A DNA stretch of 64,000 bases from Beta vulgaris subsp. vulgaris (lineage: Eukaryota; Streptophyta; Magnoliopsida; Caryophyllales; Amaranthaceae), in the NCBI RefSeq assembly GCF_026745355.1, contig NC_079206.1:3927044-3991043 (forward strand), read 5' to 3'. Under the pieces are notes generated by a model, which saw only the letters and a program-made list of their open reading frames with translations, searched no databases and was not told the DNA's origin. Shown here in pieces: positions 1 to 12,180 of the stretch. Within the stretch, counting starts at the first letter, position 1, and every line of letters begins with the position of its first letter. The position numbers were made by a program, and so were the translations under genes.

Positions 1-820
1 ATGTTACATCCAAATTGTTACTCCATTTTGCATTTAATCAGTGGTAAAATGAATAGAATTGTAGTATAAAGAATTGATGAGGCATTTGTGTTATATTTTG
101 GTTTTTGTTTGGCTGTCCAATTTAGTTTTAATGACATATAGAAAGTTTACATGAGAGGTGCACTATGTTCCTCAATGATGAATGAGGTCAGATGATTTAT
201 ACTAAGGACATTATGCCTTTTAAGACCAGTATACTCATGTTGCCACCAATTTTTTGTGCTCTTCTTTTCAACTTTTCCTCTGTTTTAATAGCATGTGTTG
301 AGTAATATGGATGAGTGGGGACTCCCTGAGAGGAACTTAAATCATGCCTTGATCTGTGTTTTTTGAAATTGGCCTTCATTATCATTTTGTCTTAAATATG
401 ATGAGAAAAAAATGAAATCTAATTGAATTTTTGTGAAACAATGTTCAATTTGATTTTCTTTTTTTCTCATCATTTGTTTGATACAATGATACCCTGTTTT
501 TTGTTCTTAACCTCACATGAACTTTTTATTTACTAACTAACTTTTTTGCACTACAGTTTTTGTAAACCTAACTAAACTTGAACTTTTATTTTTACTAACT
601 GTTTTTTTATGGATGTTATATCAAGTGTTTTCTTTTTTTTAACTTAACATAACCCAACATGTTTACATATTATAAATGTAAGGTTTAGTACAAAATGTTT
701 TTAACTACATATACAAAATGTTTAACAACCTATATATGTTGTATTTTACTTACAAAATGTTCTTGCACTCTAATGCCCAAAAAATTGGCCTTCAAATGCC
801 CATTGCTTGCTGTTTTTGCT
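1..820. other. AT-rich sequence, no gene recognised
   Basis: No open frame here resembles a known protein. The stretch is where the missing 3' half and far terminus of the adjacent mariner-like element would be expected, but no CTCCCTC-type terminus is visible. Confidence 0.5.
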
Positions 821-2259
821 TTATATTATCCCAATACCATCATCTGAATCTTCATCCCCATAGTTTGCTTCTTCTTGATCATCTTCAAGATGACCTTCTT
901 CTGCCCATTTTCTGCTCTCTTCTACTAATTGTGGGCTAATGACAATACTTGTTGGTAACTCACCCCTCCTCTCAAGTGAAGTTGTTGTCTTACATTCTTT
1001 CATATTCTTCCAATTGTCCACCTTGAAGTATTCAATTCAATGGCAATTTTTTTGATAGCCCCTTGAGGTATAGTGAATCTGCCATTAAATTTTGTGTAAG
1101 CTACTTGTTGTAGCCTGTTTGCAACATGACATCTTGAGTTGTTGTGCAAAAAATGTGTGCTGTTGACCACTATTTCTGGCTGTTGCTGTTCTTCATGTTC
1201 TTCATGTTCTTCCTCTGATTCACTATCTGTCCAATTATATTCTGAGACGTGTACATCTGAATCATCATCTAACCATTCAGCCACAAACTCTTCTTCATCA
1301 TTCCCATGTTCCATTGCTGAGAAGTAATTTTCTTCTTCTTCACTTGATGCTGCTGGTGCTCTGTTAAGATCAAAGGCCTCTTGTTGTGGTTGAACTTGTA
1401 ATTCTGGTAATGGTTGTGGTACTGGTTCTGGTTCTGGTTCTGGCAGTGGGTCATTCAGATCAAAACTTGGGTAAGTTGGTGGTGAATTAAGAGCTGATGG
1501 GGATGGTGTTGAAGTGTTATCAGTAGAACTGTCTAGGGGGGCCATAGCTAAGCTATGGATGCCAGACATGTTCAAGCTGAGAAAGCTTCCACACTTTCCT
1601 CAAGTGAAGCTATGAAATCAGAAATGGCTTGTATAAAACTCTATGATGATTTTGCTCTGAGAGTTAATCTCCAAACCCCCCCCCAAGGAAATGGCTACTG
1701 GTCGGTGCTTTTTATGGTGGTTTAGGCTGCTGGTTGGTGTCTTTGATGGTGGTGGTGGCTGGCTGCTGGTTGGCCTCTTTGGTTATGTTGATGGAAGTGG
1801 TGAAAATAATAAATGCAAGTGTAAAAGTGGTTGTGTATATATAGTCCACAGTTTCATAGGATTTTTTTCATGTTTTTTGGGGGAAAATTTAATTCCCCTT
1901 AAGTTCGAATTTTTGGGGAAAATTTCAATACCTGTTATGTAATCTACCTTTTAAATTTTGGAGGGAAAATTTTAGTTCCCTTTGGTTGTATAATTGTAAC
2001 AGAATAATTTTAGTTCCATTGCTTGTATAAAAATTTTGGAGGGAAATAAAATCCCTCCTTCTATAAAAGTGGCGCCTACCTTTAAAATTCTGTGGGCCAA
2101 CTCTTTTTTTTGCCTTCTAATCTGCTTTTTCACAACTTAATTAACCACCATTAATTTTCTTCAAATCACCCACTGCACACCCACTGTACAGTGGTCCCCA
2201 CCCTTTTCCTTGGTCTTTGTGAAAAAGTGCTTGTAGCAAATAAAAAAAGACAGAGGGAG
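821..2259 (-). mobile_element. Truncated mariner-like (MLE) DNA transposon
   Basis: One terminus is clear: read on the minus strand, the element starts at 2259 with CTCCCTCTGTCTTTTTTTAT and is preceded by a TA dinucleotide, the mariner/Stowaway target. About 680 bp of leader separate this end from a minus-strand transposase N-terminus at 1575-1000. No second terminus and no DDE/D catalytic region were found, so the element is truncated or decayed. The left limit given is that of the last related open frame and is approximate. Confidence 0.7.
1000..1575 (-). pseudogene. MLE transposase N-terminal fragment
   Basis: A 191-residue open frame. It opens with a Ser/Thr/Pro-rich leader, then two FDLN motifs (FDLNDPLP near residue 38 and FDLNRAP near residue 68, the DLNxxP pattern of EAR repression motifs), a Pro-Glu repeat, and a very acidic stretch (EEEE, DDD, EEEHEEHEE). 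The end resembles the helix-turn-helix domain of plant mariner transposases: NGRFTIPQGAIKKIAIELN followed by SRWTIGRI. In the family the last motif normally continues as IW; here the codon after ATA is TGA, so the frame stops exactly there. A second minus-strand frame (1021-821) overlaps and continues without any catalytic motif. The gene is judged inactive. The family assignment rests on the HTH-like end plus the terminus at 2259. Confidence 0.6.
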
Positions 2260-2261
2260 TA

Positions 2262-2849
2262 ATTTTTGGCGGATATTCTTGATATTCTTTTTGTTGGAAG
2301 AGTTAAGATTTGAATGTATACTTTTTCGTTCAAAACAAAATTCATGAATTTGCTAATTGCTACAACCATTTATATAAAAAATTCGAATAAAACAATTTTC
2401 TTTTAATAATTTTAAAATAGACACTACATAGGTAATTTTTGAAATGCCAAATCTGGGGAAGCTAAATATCACACTTATTCTGAAATTGTCTAGCCCGCTA
2501 AGTCGGGTCAGGTTAACTTATAAGAGGTTGTCTTTCATCTTATCTACCAAAAAAAAGTATGTCTTAATGCAACAAGTCATTCTAAAAGGAAGTTTTTATT
2601 TTTTATTTTAAGGTAATATAAATATCCTTTGCACAAGTTTAGGGGTTGGGGGAATGGGTTAGAGATCCCACTTTACAAAGGGAAATAATCGAATTCTTGT
2701 TACAAGGGTGGAAGGAGTACCCCGAACCAATTCAGTCAAACTTGATTCGTAAAAAAAAAAAGTTATTTAACGTTTTATAATGGTTTCTCTTGCGTACAAA
2801 TACGATACAATGATTTGGCCTAGCTAAGTCTTAATTATAACTTGAGCTA
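2262..2849. other. Intergenic, nothing recognised
   Basis: AT-rich sequence without a coding signal or clear repeat ends. Confidence 0.5.
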
Positions 2850-3115
2850 AGGAATTGGAGTTGGCTCAAGTGGTGACCTTTTACATCTTCTCTAGCGAAG
2901 TCTAAAGTTCAATTCGTATCCCCAACCCAAGCAAATGAGGGTATATGGTTGTAATGAGCCTCTAGTGGGGGCTCTGTCAAAGGGCATCTCAGATGTTGAA
3001 CTATGCATTGAATTAATTATCTGACGTTAGGATTGACCAAGCATGGGGGCCAGGAAGTTGGGATCCAAGGGTGAAAAGCCCTAGTGAGGACTAGGGGCAA
3101 TGCCCCAAAGTTTTA
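2850..3115 (+). repeat. SINE-like repeat (tRNA-derived)
   Basis: TTGGCTCAAGTGGTGACC near 2870 fits an RNA polymerase III A box, and AAGTTCAATTCGTATCC near 2907 fits a B box about 30 bp later. This is the arrangement of plant tRNA-derived SINEs. The 3' limit and target duplication were not identified, so the end is approximate. Confidence 0.5.
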
Positions 3116-4998
3116 GGTATATGATGTTTAGTATATCGAGTCCGTTTTTGTTTTAGGTTTTGACCCATCTGTTCACCTTGATTTCTATGGTACTATATAA
3201 ACCCGATAATTAGCTTCCGCCTCCATATTATGAAAGTTGTACTATCTCCTAAACCTTGTAAAATTGTTTCTCCTATGTCTGTAGGCGTAGCTAATACATT
3301 GTTAGTAAACCATGTTAATTCTTGTGTCAATCATTCATTAATTATTTGTTTCGTTAGTTGCATATGTCATAACACCAACCGATTTCCCGCTACTTATAAA
3401 CAAATCTTATAACTTAGAGTTAAGCTAGTCACAAAGGTTATTGAATTCATATTGTCTTTCCTACTAATTAAGTTTGCTAATGTTGATCTAGTCATAAATA
3501 ATAAGATAAATACATAAGGTGGTACAAATTAAAAAAAATCAGAATAATCAAGGCGCCCTTGTCAAAGTCTAATTCAAACTCCCAAAATAATAAGTTAAGC
3601 AACCCTCTAATCTATATAATACGTATCTCAGACAACAAAATACGTGCATGTTGGGTCGTTATGGTTATGTGCAAGACTGAATAACAAGGAATGAACATGA
3701 GGTCCGGTAGGTATAAAAGTTTTTACGGCTAGAATGAAAAACAAGATACAAACAAATATTATAAAAACTTGTTGTGCAATGCATGGTAAACAAAACACTA
3801 CCTTGAAAACGAGATTCGGTGCAACCAGGGTGCACAATTGTAATCACCGATTCGTTCCATAAGTTTTACACAACTCTCAACACACAATTACACTTTTTGG
3901 TGTGAGACAAAGTCACTAAAACTTAAAGACGGGAAGAAAATTAAAGAAGAAGAAAGAGAATAAAGATGTGTTCTACAAAATCAGAAAAATGAATCATATT
4001 TATAAGATTAAAGAATAAGAAGTAACATCCCAAATAAACCAAAGGACTCCAAGAAATCCAATGATCATAATCAATCCAATTGAACACATGACAACGAATA
4101 ATACAAATTCTCATCATCAAGAGGAATTATGGATTAAAATAAATCATCATTACAACTTACAAGAATCACATATATCATTAAATCACATAATTAAGAGGAG
4201 GTTACAAAAGTGATCCAAGGAAATAATGAAAAAATCAGGAAAACCTGAATTTTGGCCTGTCGGGCGAGCCCCGTCCGACGAAACCGAGACAAAAATGCCA
4301 AAACATTACAGAGGTCGTCCGATCATCGAACTCCGCCTAACCGAGCTCGATCAGCGACAACGAGACACCACCTCGATGCCATCGGGCGCTTGAAATTTCC
4401 CCGATTTTTCCAGCTATAATCCCAACATGCAGTTATGGTAAGGAAGCCCTAAATTGTGATTTGTTATCCTGTTACCATAATTTTATTTCATACTACACTC
4501 TTATATAATTGGGGAGAAGGAAGAGGGTCAGAGTGTCTCGTCGTTACAGGACAAACCTTAAGAGCAAACGTTAAGATATATAATTAAGTTAGTGGGGTAA
4601 AGCATCTTTCGTCACTTTCTGACTCCTTTCCTTTAATTTATTCCTTAGCAAATGATATTACAAAATTATGGATGTGTGCTTCTTCTTTGAATCTTGATTG
4701 ATGCTGTTGTCTAGCTCTTTGGCTTTGGTTGATTGGCTCTCTTGCTTTTCATTGACCCAACTTTACACTGTACTTGAAGTAAATTGGCATATTACAAGTG
4801 AACTATAGCTAGTGAAATGAAGTGAAGTGAAGTGAATAAGTGATCCATCTAAATTCTAACTAATTGATAATCTCTTTCAAAGTCATGCAAGTCACATTCA
4901 CTTCGGCCGGTTGGCTAGGGTTCGCATTTTCACACACCATTATCCCTATGAGTCTATGACCCATCTTTGTTTTTATATCTCCATCAATGCATTTACTA
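3116..4998. other. Intergenic; unidentified repeat with a GC-rich patch
   Basis: No gene seen. A GC-rich patch at about 4255-4400 (GTCGGGCGAGCC, GTCCGACGAAACC) contrasts with AT-rich flanks and may belong to an unrecognised retrotransposon LTR. No paired repeat was found in the window. Confidence 0.4.
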
Positions 4999-5245
4999 CC
5001 TCTGTTTTTTTTTGCAACATTTGCTTTTTCACATTTGCCGAGACGATTCTTTGAACATTAATATCTCTTATTGGGTGTAAGTAAAAATTATAAAAATTTG
5101 ATATTTGGAGTTGTTGCATTGAGACGAATCTAACAAGACCCCACTTGACTATGTTTTTTCTTATATAATAATGTGAAATAGTTCATCAAAGTTGGTTGAT
5201 GAATAGTGCCACAAACCAAATGTTGCAACTAAAAAAATACGGAGG
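4999..5245. mobile_element. Stowaway-type MITE (247 bp)
   Basis: Termini are CCTCTGTTTTTTTTTGCAAC and, inverted, CCTCCGTATTTTTTTAGTTG, flanked on both sides by TA. The interior carries the GAGACGAATCTAACAAGA module shared with several other MITEs in the window. Confidence 0.8.
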
Positions 5246-5307
5246 TAGTATTTCTTGTGTTGGGTAATTATTACGAATCCTATTACTATGATTATGTCTT
5301 TGGCTAT

Positions 5308-5487
5308 ACCAAGTAAGTGTTGGCCTAGTGGTGATGGGGACTGGCTTTGGTAGGACAGACCTGTATTCGAATCGGCGAATCCTCGCAACACCCTTGGGAG
5401 AGGAATGGAACCTAACCACCCCGAACTTGGCCTCGATCCGGATGTAGCCCGAATGGTGAACCGGGTGCAAACACCAAAAAAAATAAA
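5308..5487 (+). mobile_element. SINE with 16-bp target duplication
   Basis: A box-like GTTGGCCTAGTGGTGATGG and B box-like CTGTATTCGAATC lie near the 5' end; the 3' end is A-rich. The flanks TTATGTCTTTGGCTAT (5292-5307) and TTATGCCTTTGGCTAT (5488-5503) differ at one base and form the target duplication. Confidence 0.85.
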
Positions 5488-5503
5488 TTATGCCTTTGGC
5501 TAT

Positions 5504-6455
5504 TAATTATTTCGTGGTTAATATTTTTTAAAAGTCTTATATTTAATTGTTATTATATAGGCCACAATTAGGTTTCCAACTGTGTCTATGCTCTGTAGAC
5601 TTTTTTTGATTTAAACTTTAAAATATCAATTATTATGGAAGGTGTATAAGAAAAAAAAAAACATATAGGAACATTTTTAATGGTAAACTTAATTGTAATT
5701 CTTAATAGTAATTTTGTGTTTATGATCAAATTAAACCTGAGGAAGTGGTATTAGTATCCATTTTTTGTTATATACAATTTACTAAAATGGTCATTTTTAG
5801 ACTAGGTAATATCATTTAGTGTCTAAATAGACATAAACACTCCCTTTAAAAATGTGAATAAAATATGTTTCAATGAGAGACAAAGAAAAAATATTTTTTT
5901 AAAAGAGAACTTATGACATTTGAAAAAACCTTAAATAGTTTGTAAATAACCTTTTTACCAATTGTTCATAATGAAAAATGGTTGTTATTAATGTCACGTT
6001 CTCAATTGACATGGGCAATTCAGCATCATTACACACACGTCTCATTCCTGAAAGACTCTGTTAACCAAGTAGTGTCTCCTTTGCAGGCGAGTCAGCTTTA
6101 AATATCAATCTCAAGTGGACCAAAAAAAGAATTTAAAAAATTTCACACTATTTCACTTGATGTATGGTATCAAGGTCCGGAGGGAAATGGTAGCAGAAAC
6201 TGACAAAGTTGCTAAACGATGTTTAGCAACCATGACGTCCTTTTCAGTTTAGCTTGTAGTTTATACCTTTAGTTTATTCACCCAGTGTAAAAAAAAAATT
6301 AATAACAGTAATCATAGAGGTAATAAATAGTAGGTTTTTAATTTTTTAATGTCCTACTTTTAAAACTTTTTTGTGAACATATAAAAAAAATTAACTAAAA
6401 AAAAGCAAAATTTCCAGTCCACTAGGCCGGACTAAAACCCAACATAGGGGATTTT
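5504..6455. other. Intergenic, nothing recognised
   Basis: AT-rich, with short A runs and no coding signal. Confidence 0.45.
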
Positions 6456-8060
6456 TCGCACATCTCTATTTATGCGTGCGGTCCCCAATGCATTTAATTG
6501 ACCTTTAGTATCTTTTATTGTACAGTTTTTTCACCATATACCTCTGACAATTTTTTTTTGCACCGTATACCCTTTCGAGTTTTCAATTTCACCATATATT
6601 CTCAACGTTTTAAAAATACATTAACCTACCCTTATAACAAACGGAAGTATAACACCGTTAGTAACTAACCCCTAATTTCCCCCCTCTAATCCTAATTAAC
6701 TAACCTAAATTAAACCTAACTCTAATCCTAAATATTCTAACACTAACCTTAATCCTAGCCACCCACCTACCAGGCTACCACCTGCCCCCCACCTCCACCC
6801 TTTCCCCTACCACGCACCCAACACCCTCCCCCACCACACCCATTCCCCCACCCCACCGGCACCCCCTTCCCCCAGCACCCCCAGTTGCCCCCTCCTCTTC
6901 CCCCACCCCCCCTCAGCCCCCCCCCTTCCCCCCTCACCCCTCCCCCGCCCCTAACAACCCCCTCCCTTTTCCCCCACCCCTTGCAACCCCCGCCTCCGTA
7001 GCCCCAGCCCCTGCAACCCCCCTCCCCTTCCTTCGCAATTTCCCTCCCCTTCCCTCGCTTCCCCTGGAATTAAAAAAAAATCAAAAAAGTAGAACATTAA
7101 AACGCCCAAAAATCGAACCAAGCTAGGGTTTCAGGGGTACGCGATAGCAGGGGGAGGGGAGGAGGTTGCGCGACGGTTTTGGGGGAAGAGGAGGGGATGG
7201 CTGCGACTGGCGGGGAAGGGGAGAGGGTTTCGGGGGTGGTGGGGCAGTGGGGGGAAGGGTAAGGGGTGGTGATTGGGTGGTTAGGGTTAGGGTTAGGATA
7301 TTCGAGTATTAGGGTTAGGGTTAGGGTTAGAGTTAGGGTTAGGTTTAGGTTAGTTAATTAGGGTTAGGTTTAGGTTAGTTTATTAATTAGGATTATGGTG
7401 ATTAGGGGTTAATGACTAATGAACGTCAACGCCGTTGGTCGTTAAGGGTAGTTTGATGTACTTTTGAAAAGTGAAGGGTATATGTGAATTTGGAAACTTG
7501 TGACGGTATACGGTGCAAAAATTATTTTTTGAGGGGTATATGATCTGATGAAAAAACCGTTTATTGTAAAATAAGAAAAATTATAAAAATTGTCAACAAT
7601 CCAACATAATCTCCCATGGTAATATTCTATACATATATTGATTACTATATACATACAAAGTTTTAAACATCAGAATAGTGAGCGGGAAGATTTTTAAGAC
7701 ACGCATGGAGTATATGTATAGATTTAACGTTGATGTTATAAGTCCGGAAATCAAATTTCGATATGGTCTAGATTTCGGTCTGACCCTGGACTTGCACATC
7801 CCTATTTATGCGTGCGGTCTACAATACACTGATTTGACCTTTAGTATCTCTTATTGTTAAATAAGAAATATTATAAAAAGTGTCAAGAATCCAACAAAAT
7901 CTCCCATGATAATATTATATACATATATTGATATATTAATTACTATATACATACAAACTTACAAAGTATTAAACATTTGAATAGTGAGCAGGAAAATTTT
8001 TAAGACACGCGGGGAGTATATGTATAAATTTAACGTTGATTTTAGAAGCCCGAAAATCAA
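6456..8060. repeat. Tandem duplication of a ~265-bp unit, first copy interrupted
   Basis: Copy 1 is 6456-6532 plus about 7569-7755; copy 2 is about 7793-8060. Both run from CGCACATC or GCACATC, through TATTTATGCGTGCGGTC, a common TTTAGTATC..TTATTG block and AATAGTGAGC, to a region near AAATCAA. The only large difference is the 1.03 kb insertion in copy 1 at TTTATTGTA. Confidence 0.85.
6533..7559. mobile_element. Mutator-type foldback element A (1027 bp, 9-bp TSD)
   Basis: The 9-bp TTTATTGTA occurs at 6524-6532 and again at 7560-7568. Termini are CAGTTTTTTCACC and, inverted, CGGTTTTTTCATC. Long subterminal inverted repeats follow: TTGCACCGTATACC near the left end matches GGTATACGGTGCAA near the right end. 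The core is strand-skewed: C-rich on the left (6770-7070), G-rich on the right (7140-7290), with GGTTAGGGTTAGGG runs at about 7283-7370. There is no open frame for a transposase, so it is non-autonomous. The family is inferred from TSD length and ends. Element B at 60143-61346 is a relative. Confidence 0.85.
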
Positions 8061-8274
8061 GGCTAGTAATAACCATATTGAATGATAAAATATGTCAGCT
8101 TTCAAGCCAAAACAAACAATCTCTATTTATATATTTATTTTTGACGGGAACATCCTCTATATATCTCTATCTACATCTAACATCAACTTTGTTTTTTCTG
8201 ATATAATTATTAGAATGATTGTCTAGTAATATTCCTCCATTCTTTGTGACAATTGGAGTATATACCATAACTAA

Positions 8275-8719
8275 GGTGCGTTCTCCTCAACTTAAAAAAT
8301 TAAGTTTCAGGTCCAATAAGTTCATAGAACTTCAGATAAGTTCAGATAAGTTGCATAAGGTCCAATAAGGACAATAACTTCCAATCAGGTCTAATAAGGT
8401 CCAATAAATTCCAATCAGGTGCAATAAATTTCAATCAGGTGCAATAAGTTTCAATCAGATGCAATAAGGTCCAATAAGTTCCAATAAGGTCCAAATATCA
8501 ATGTTCAATAAACATTTGTATTATTGTCCATTATGTTATTATTAAAATTTTAATTAAAGTACCACAATGATTATATAGTATTATACTTGTATTAGTGTCT
8601 ATTATTTTATTAAATATTTGTATTATTGTCTATTAATTTATTATTCATATTACTATTAACTGATTATATTCAGATAAGGTCCAATAAGTTTAGGCCAATA
8701 AATTGAAGAGAACGCACCC
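8275..8719. mobile_element. Tourist-like MITE with AATAAGGTCC repeats
   Basis: Termini are GGTGCGTTCTCCTCAACTT and, inverted, GGGTGCGTTCTCTTCAATTT, with TAA on both sides (8272-8274, 8720-8722). The interior is an irregular array of CAATAAGGTCCAATAAGTTC-like units. No coding capacity. Confidence 0.75.
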
Positions 8720-8722
8720 TAA

Positions 8723-10200
8723 ATCACACAAAAATAGCCTACAACACTGCATTTATTCCATGATCTTCTCCAAAATATGCATAGCTTTAATAGATACGAA
8801 TATACGATCCAACATAAATATAATCTCCACATTAACCATTAACAAACTCCCCTGGCCTCTAAAAAAAACAATAACAAGCATTATCCTATTTTGATTAAGG
8901 TGGTGGGAATGCTAATCATTTATGTATGTTAAGGGCAAAATGCAAAGTAGCCGTTAGTGGAGTTAACAAGACACGGCCCATGGAATCAATGCTTCTAAAA
9001 TTCCTCCTACCTACTAGCATATCGTGCTCTTGCACCAATTAGGAGAGGAGAGGATCATATAGATGGTTTACCTTTTATATGGGGAAAATCTAATAATAAT
9101 TTATTATAAGACAACATCAATCATTGTTAAGATTTAGTAGTATTATGATTCAAGAGTCTGTTCTCTCCATCTTATTTTTGTTATTTTTTATAAAAAATAA
9201 GAAAAATTGAGGAAATTTAAGAAACGTTCAAGAAAAAATTGTTTACAATAAGTTATAATAAGCTGAGAAAAAAATAAGATAAGTTACAAAAATAGAAAAG
9301 TTCAGAAAAATAATGAAAGTTAACAAAAATAGAAAAGTCCATATAAATTAAGGTGAAGTGAACATACTTTATAAATAATTACTTCTTAGATATAAAGTTT
9401 ATGTTAAATATTTCCTCCGTTTTGAAATAAGTTTAATACTTTTCTAACAAAACTTTTACATAAAATAGAAAAGTGCTTCACTTATTTTAAAACAGAAGAA
9501 GTAATGAGTATGGGTTATACCAATTTACTCAAAAATTGAACTTAATCAAACTGAACTGAACTGAAATGAATAGTAATATGTGAGAGTAAAAATATTATCC
9601 AGAGCTTAACCGAACTGAACTGAACTAAACTGAATTGAATTGAACTGAACTGAAAATAAATTGGGGAGAACAGATCCAAAGACTTCGATTATTAAACAAA
9701 CACATTTTGATTAAGTATCAATACCAATATATTGTGCGAATTCAAATCTTTAGGAACTAGCACATCCCAATTCCCAGGTCCTAAGGTACTTTGTCAGGTA
9801 GATTCTTTCCCCTTGTGTAGCTTTGCATTGCCTTTAGGCTTTAGCACTTTACTTTTAAATACTGAAAACTCAAATGAAGTGAACCAAAACTACATAACTA
9901 TGCTTTAGTTCCTCGTTAATTGTAATCTAATCTCAATAGAAAATTACGGTTATATAGAGTAGTAGTACCAAACTTCCAGCTTACTTCTGTTCGTTTCCCT
10001 AGTGTTCTTTTATCATTATTGTTTAAAATTTAAACATTGTTTAGCACATTAATCATTTAATTTAACAAGCTTTGTCCCCCAAAATGGATGTCACCAAATA
10101 CTCCATAAGGTTAGGTACTATCTAGAAAAAGCCTAATGGATCCGAACTACTCCATCAAGTGCTACTGTTCTAGGCACACTTTTCTTCGATTTTTTTTTTT
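8723..10200. other. Intergenic with decayed MITEs
   Basis: 9413-9502 looks like a short Stowaway remnant (TTCCTCCGTTTTGAAATAAG, inverted CTTATTTTAAAACAGAAGAA). 9535-9660 is rich in GAACTGAACTGAA units like those inside the Tourist element at 49227. No gene seen. Confidence 0.4.
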
Positions 10201-10234
10201 TGGTCTTAGGAATTTCATATTATTATTATTGTTA

Positions 10235-11556
10235 CTATGTAATTGAGACTCGTTGCCGTAAACTATCTCTATCGGGAGTCGGGACACCAAACCTGCAGAT
10301 TATATTTCGCCATATAAAAAAAATGACTTCTTTGTCACGTACCTGGACGAACGAATCAAATTCAATCCATTTAGAGAAATAGTTTGTTAATGCCAACATG
10401 AACACTTTTTGCCCCACCGCTGCAAGCAATTTGTCGACGATGTCCATCCCCCACCTCATGGGCCATGGGGGTATGGTTGGATGTAATTTCTCTGCTAGTT
10501 TGTGAGACATGGCAGTATGTTGCTGACAATCGTCACACTTCTAGACGTAATCATTGGCGACATGTCGCAACGTTAGCCAATAACATCCCATTCTCAAGGT
10601 TTTGTTCCATATACTAAGTCCCCCAAAATGGTTGTCGCAACTTCCGTCGTGTATCTCTTGGAGTACTTGTTTACACTCGTCGTCGTCAAGGCAACATATG
10701 TAAGGCCCCTGTAATGGACTTTCGAAAGGTTACGTCGTCAATCAGAATATCCATCAAAGATTTAAAGCGCACCTTTCTAGATTACAGTTTGTCATCGGGG
10801 ACTATATCGTCCGTCCTCGAGATATAACATGATTCGTGTCTTCCAACTGGTGGATCGGACGGCGTTGTCGTGATTTTGTTGACGTCGACGTCGCTCATTG
10901 GACGATCAATCGTCGGCACTGCTAAGTGTATTATAGGTATGTTCTTGAATCCTGACTTACTCATAGCCGAGCCAATATTGGCCAATGCGTCTCCTACGTA
11001 TTTTGATCCCTGGGGATCGGATGAATGTTAACACTTGTAAAAGTTTTTACCTTTGATTGGATTGCTTCAAGATACGTCGTCGTTTTGGAGTCCTTAGCGG
11101 CGAATTCTCCTTTGATTTGGTTGACTATAAACAATGAGTCATTGTATGTTTCGACTTCGGTGGCTTTCAGATCTTGAGCCACTGTCAGACCAACTAATAA
11201 TGCTTCATATTCCACTTCGTTGTTTGTAGCCTTGAAATCACACCTAATAGCTTGGGATATAGTGTCCCCTTGTGGAGACTTGAGCTGTATACCTAGTCCG
11301 ACTCCTCGAAAATTCAAGGATCCATCTACATATAACACCCATTTAGTATTGCGTTAAAGATCTAACATACTTACCTCACTTTGTGCTGACACTTCTAGTC
11401 GTGGGTTGAAGTCAGCCACAAAATCTGGTAAGGCCTGTGATTTTATCGTCGTTCGTGGCTGATATGTGATGTCATAACTACTAAGAGTAATGGCTCACTT
11501 GCTCATCCTTTCGGTCAATTCTGGACGTCTCAAGATTGACTTAATAGGATAGTTAT
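10235..11556 (-). mobile_element. Ty3/gypsy retrotransposon fragment (RNase H - integrase)
   Basis: Read on the minus strand, the order is the end of reverse transcriptase (NYPIKSILRRPELTERMSK then a stop where Trp-Ala is usual), RNase H, then integrase. RNase H (11338-10994) keeps the three acidic positions: YVDGS, NNEVEYEAL and YNDSL. Integrase shows the CDDCQ half of its zinc finger, MSHKLAEKLHP, WGMDIV with the first catalytic Asp, and IICRFGVPT, but the expected second Asp block is missing. Stops and frame changes make it a fossil. No LTRs recognised. RNase H between RT and INT with these motifs fits the gypsy order. Confidence 0.9.
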
Positions 11557-11562
11557 TTTTAG

Positions 11563-12180
11563 GGAAAAAGCCTCAAGTACCCCTAAGGTTTGGCGTAGTT
11601 TTCAACTTAGCCCTCACATTTGGGGAATTCCTCATATACCCTTGAGGTTTGTGTTTGTGCTCAAAATACCCTTACACTTGATGAAACCCTAACGCTGTTA
11701 ACTTTTTCTATCTCTCTCTCTCTCTTCAATTTTTTCTCTTTCCTCCCACCATCCTCCGATCCGTTGATGAACCTCCAAGTATTCTCTCTCCTCCCACCTT
11801 CATGCCTTTCTCCCTCCTCCCAATCTTCATCTTCCTTCGTCCATCGATTCTTCGTCCATCGATTTGTTGATGATTCGATGTACTTCGTGAACCACCAACA
11901 CGACCACCACCAACGAATCAACGGGGGAAAGGGAGATTAGAATGCAGCAGCAACACCGACGGTAGACACACGCAAATAGAGGAAGGAGAACAGAGTAGCA
12001 CGCACAACTTCAGCGGTAGATCGATGCAGCAGATGCGAGAGAAGAGGAGAGAGCAACAACGCCAAGGGAGCAACGACACGGAATAGTAAGAATCTCCGGC
12101 CAGCTCAGTGGTCAGCGAAAATGGAATCAGATGGAGGAGAAAAGAGAGCTACGAGGGAAGATGATTTTTGAATGACTTTA
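11563..12180 (+). repeat. Possible foldback end plus low-complexity sequence
   Basis: It opens with TAGGGAAAAAGCCTCAAGTA and CCCTAAGGTTTGGCG, wording that resembles the subterminal regions of the two Mutator-type foldbacks (repeated short phrases ending in ACCCC). No matching right end was found. The interior is CT-rich and then CAGCAG/GAGAGA-rich. Open frames here are low-complexity and not supported as genes. Confidence 0.3.

Noticed and set aside
7283..7376. Interstitial telomere
   Set aside because: The array is short and irregular, has the six-base TTAGGG form, and lies within a transposon whose relative at 60143 has the same feature.
11661..11940. A Ser/Pro-rich 106-residue frame and its antisense partner
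   Set aside because: CT-rich low-complexity sequence next to a foldback-like end; no domain and no promoter or splice support.
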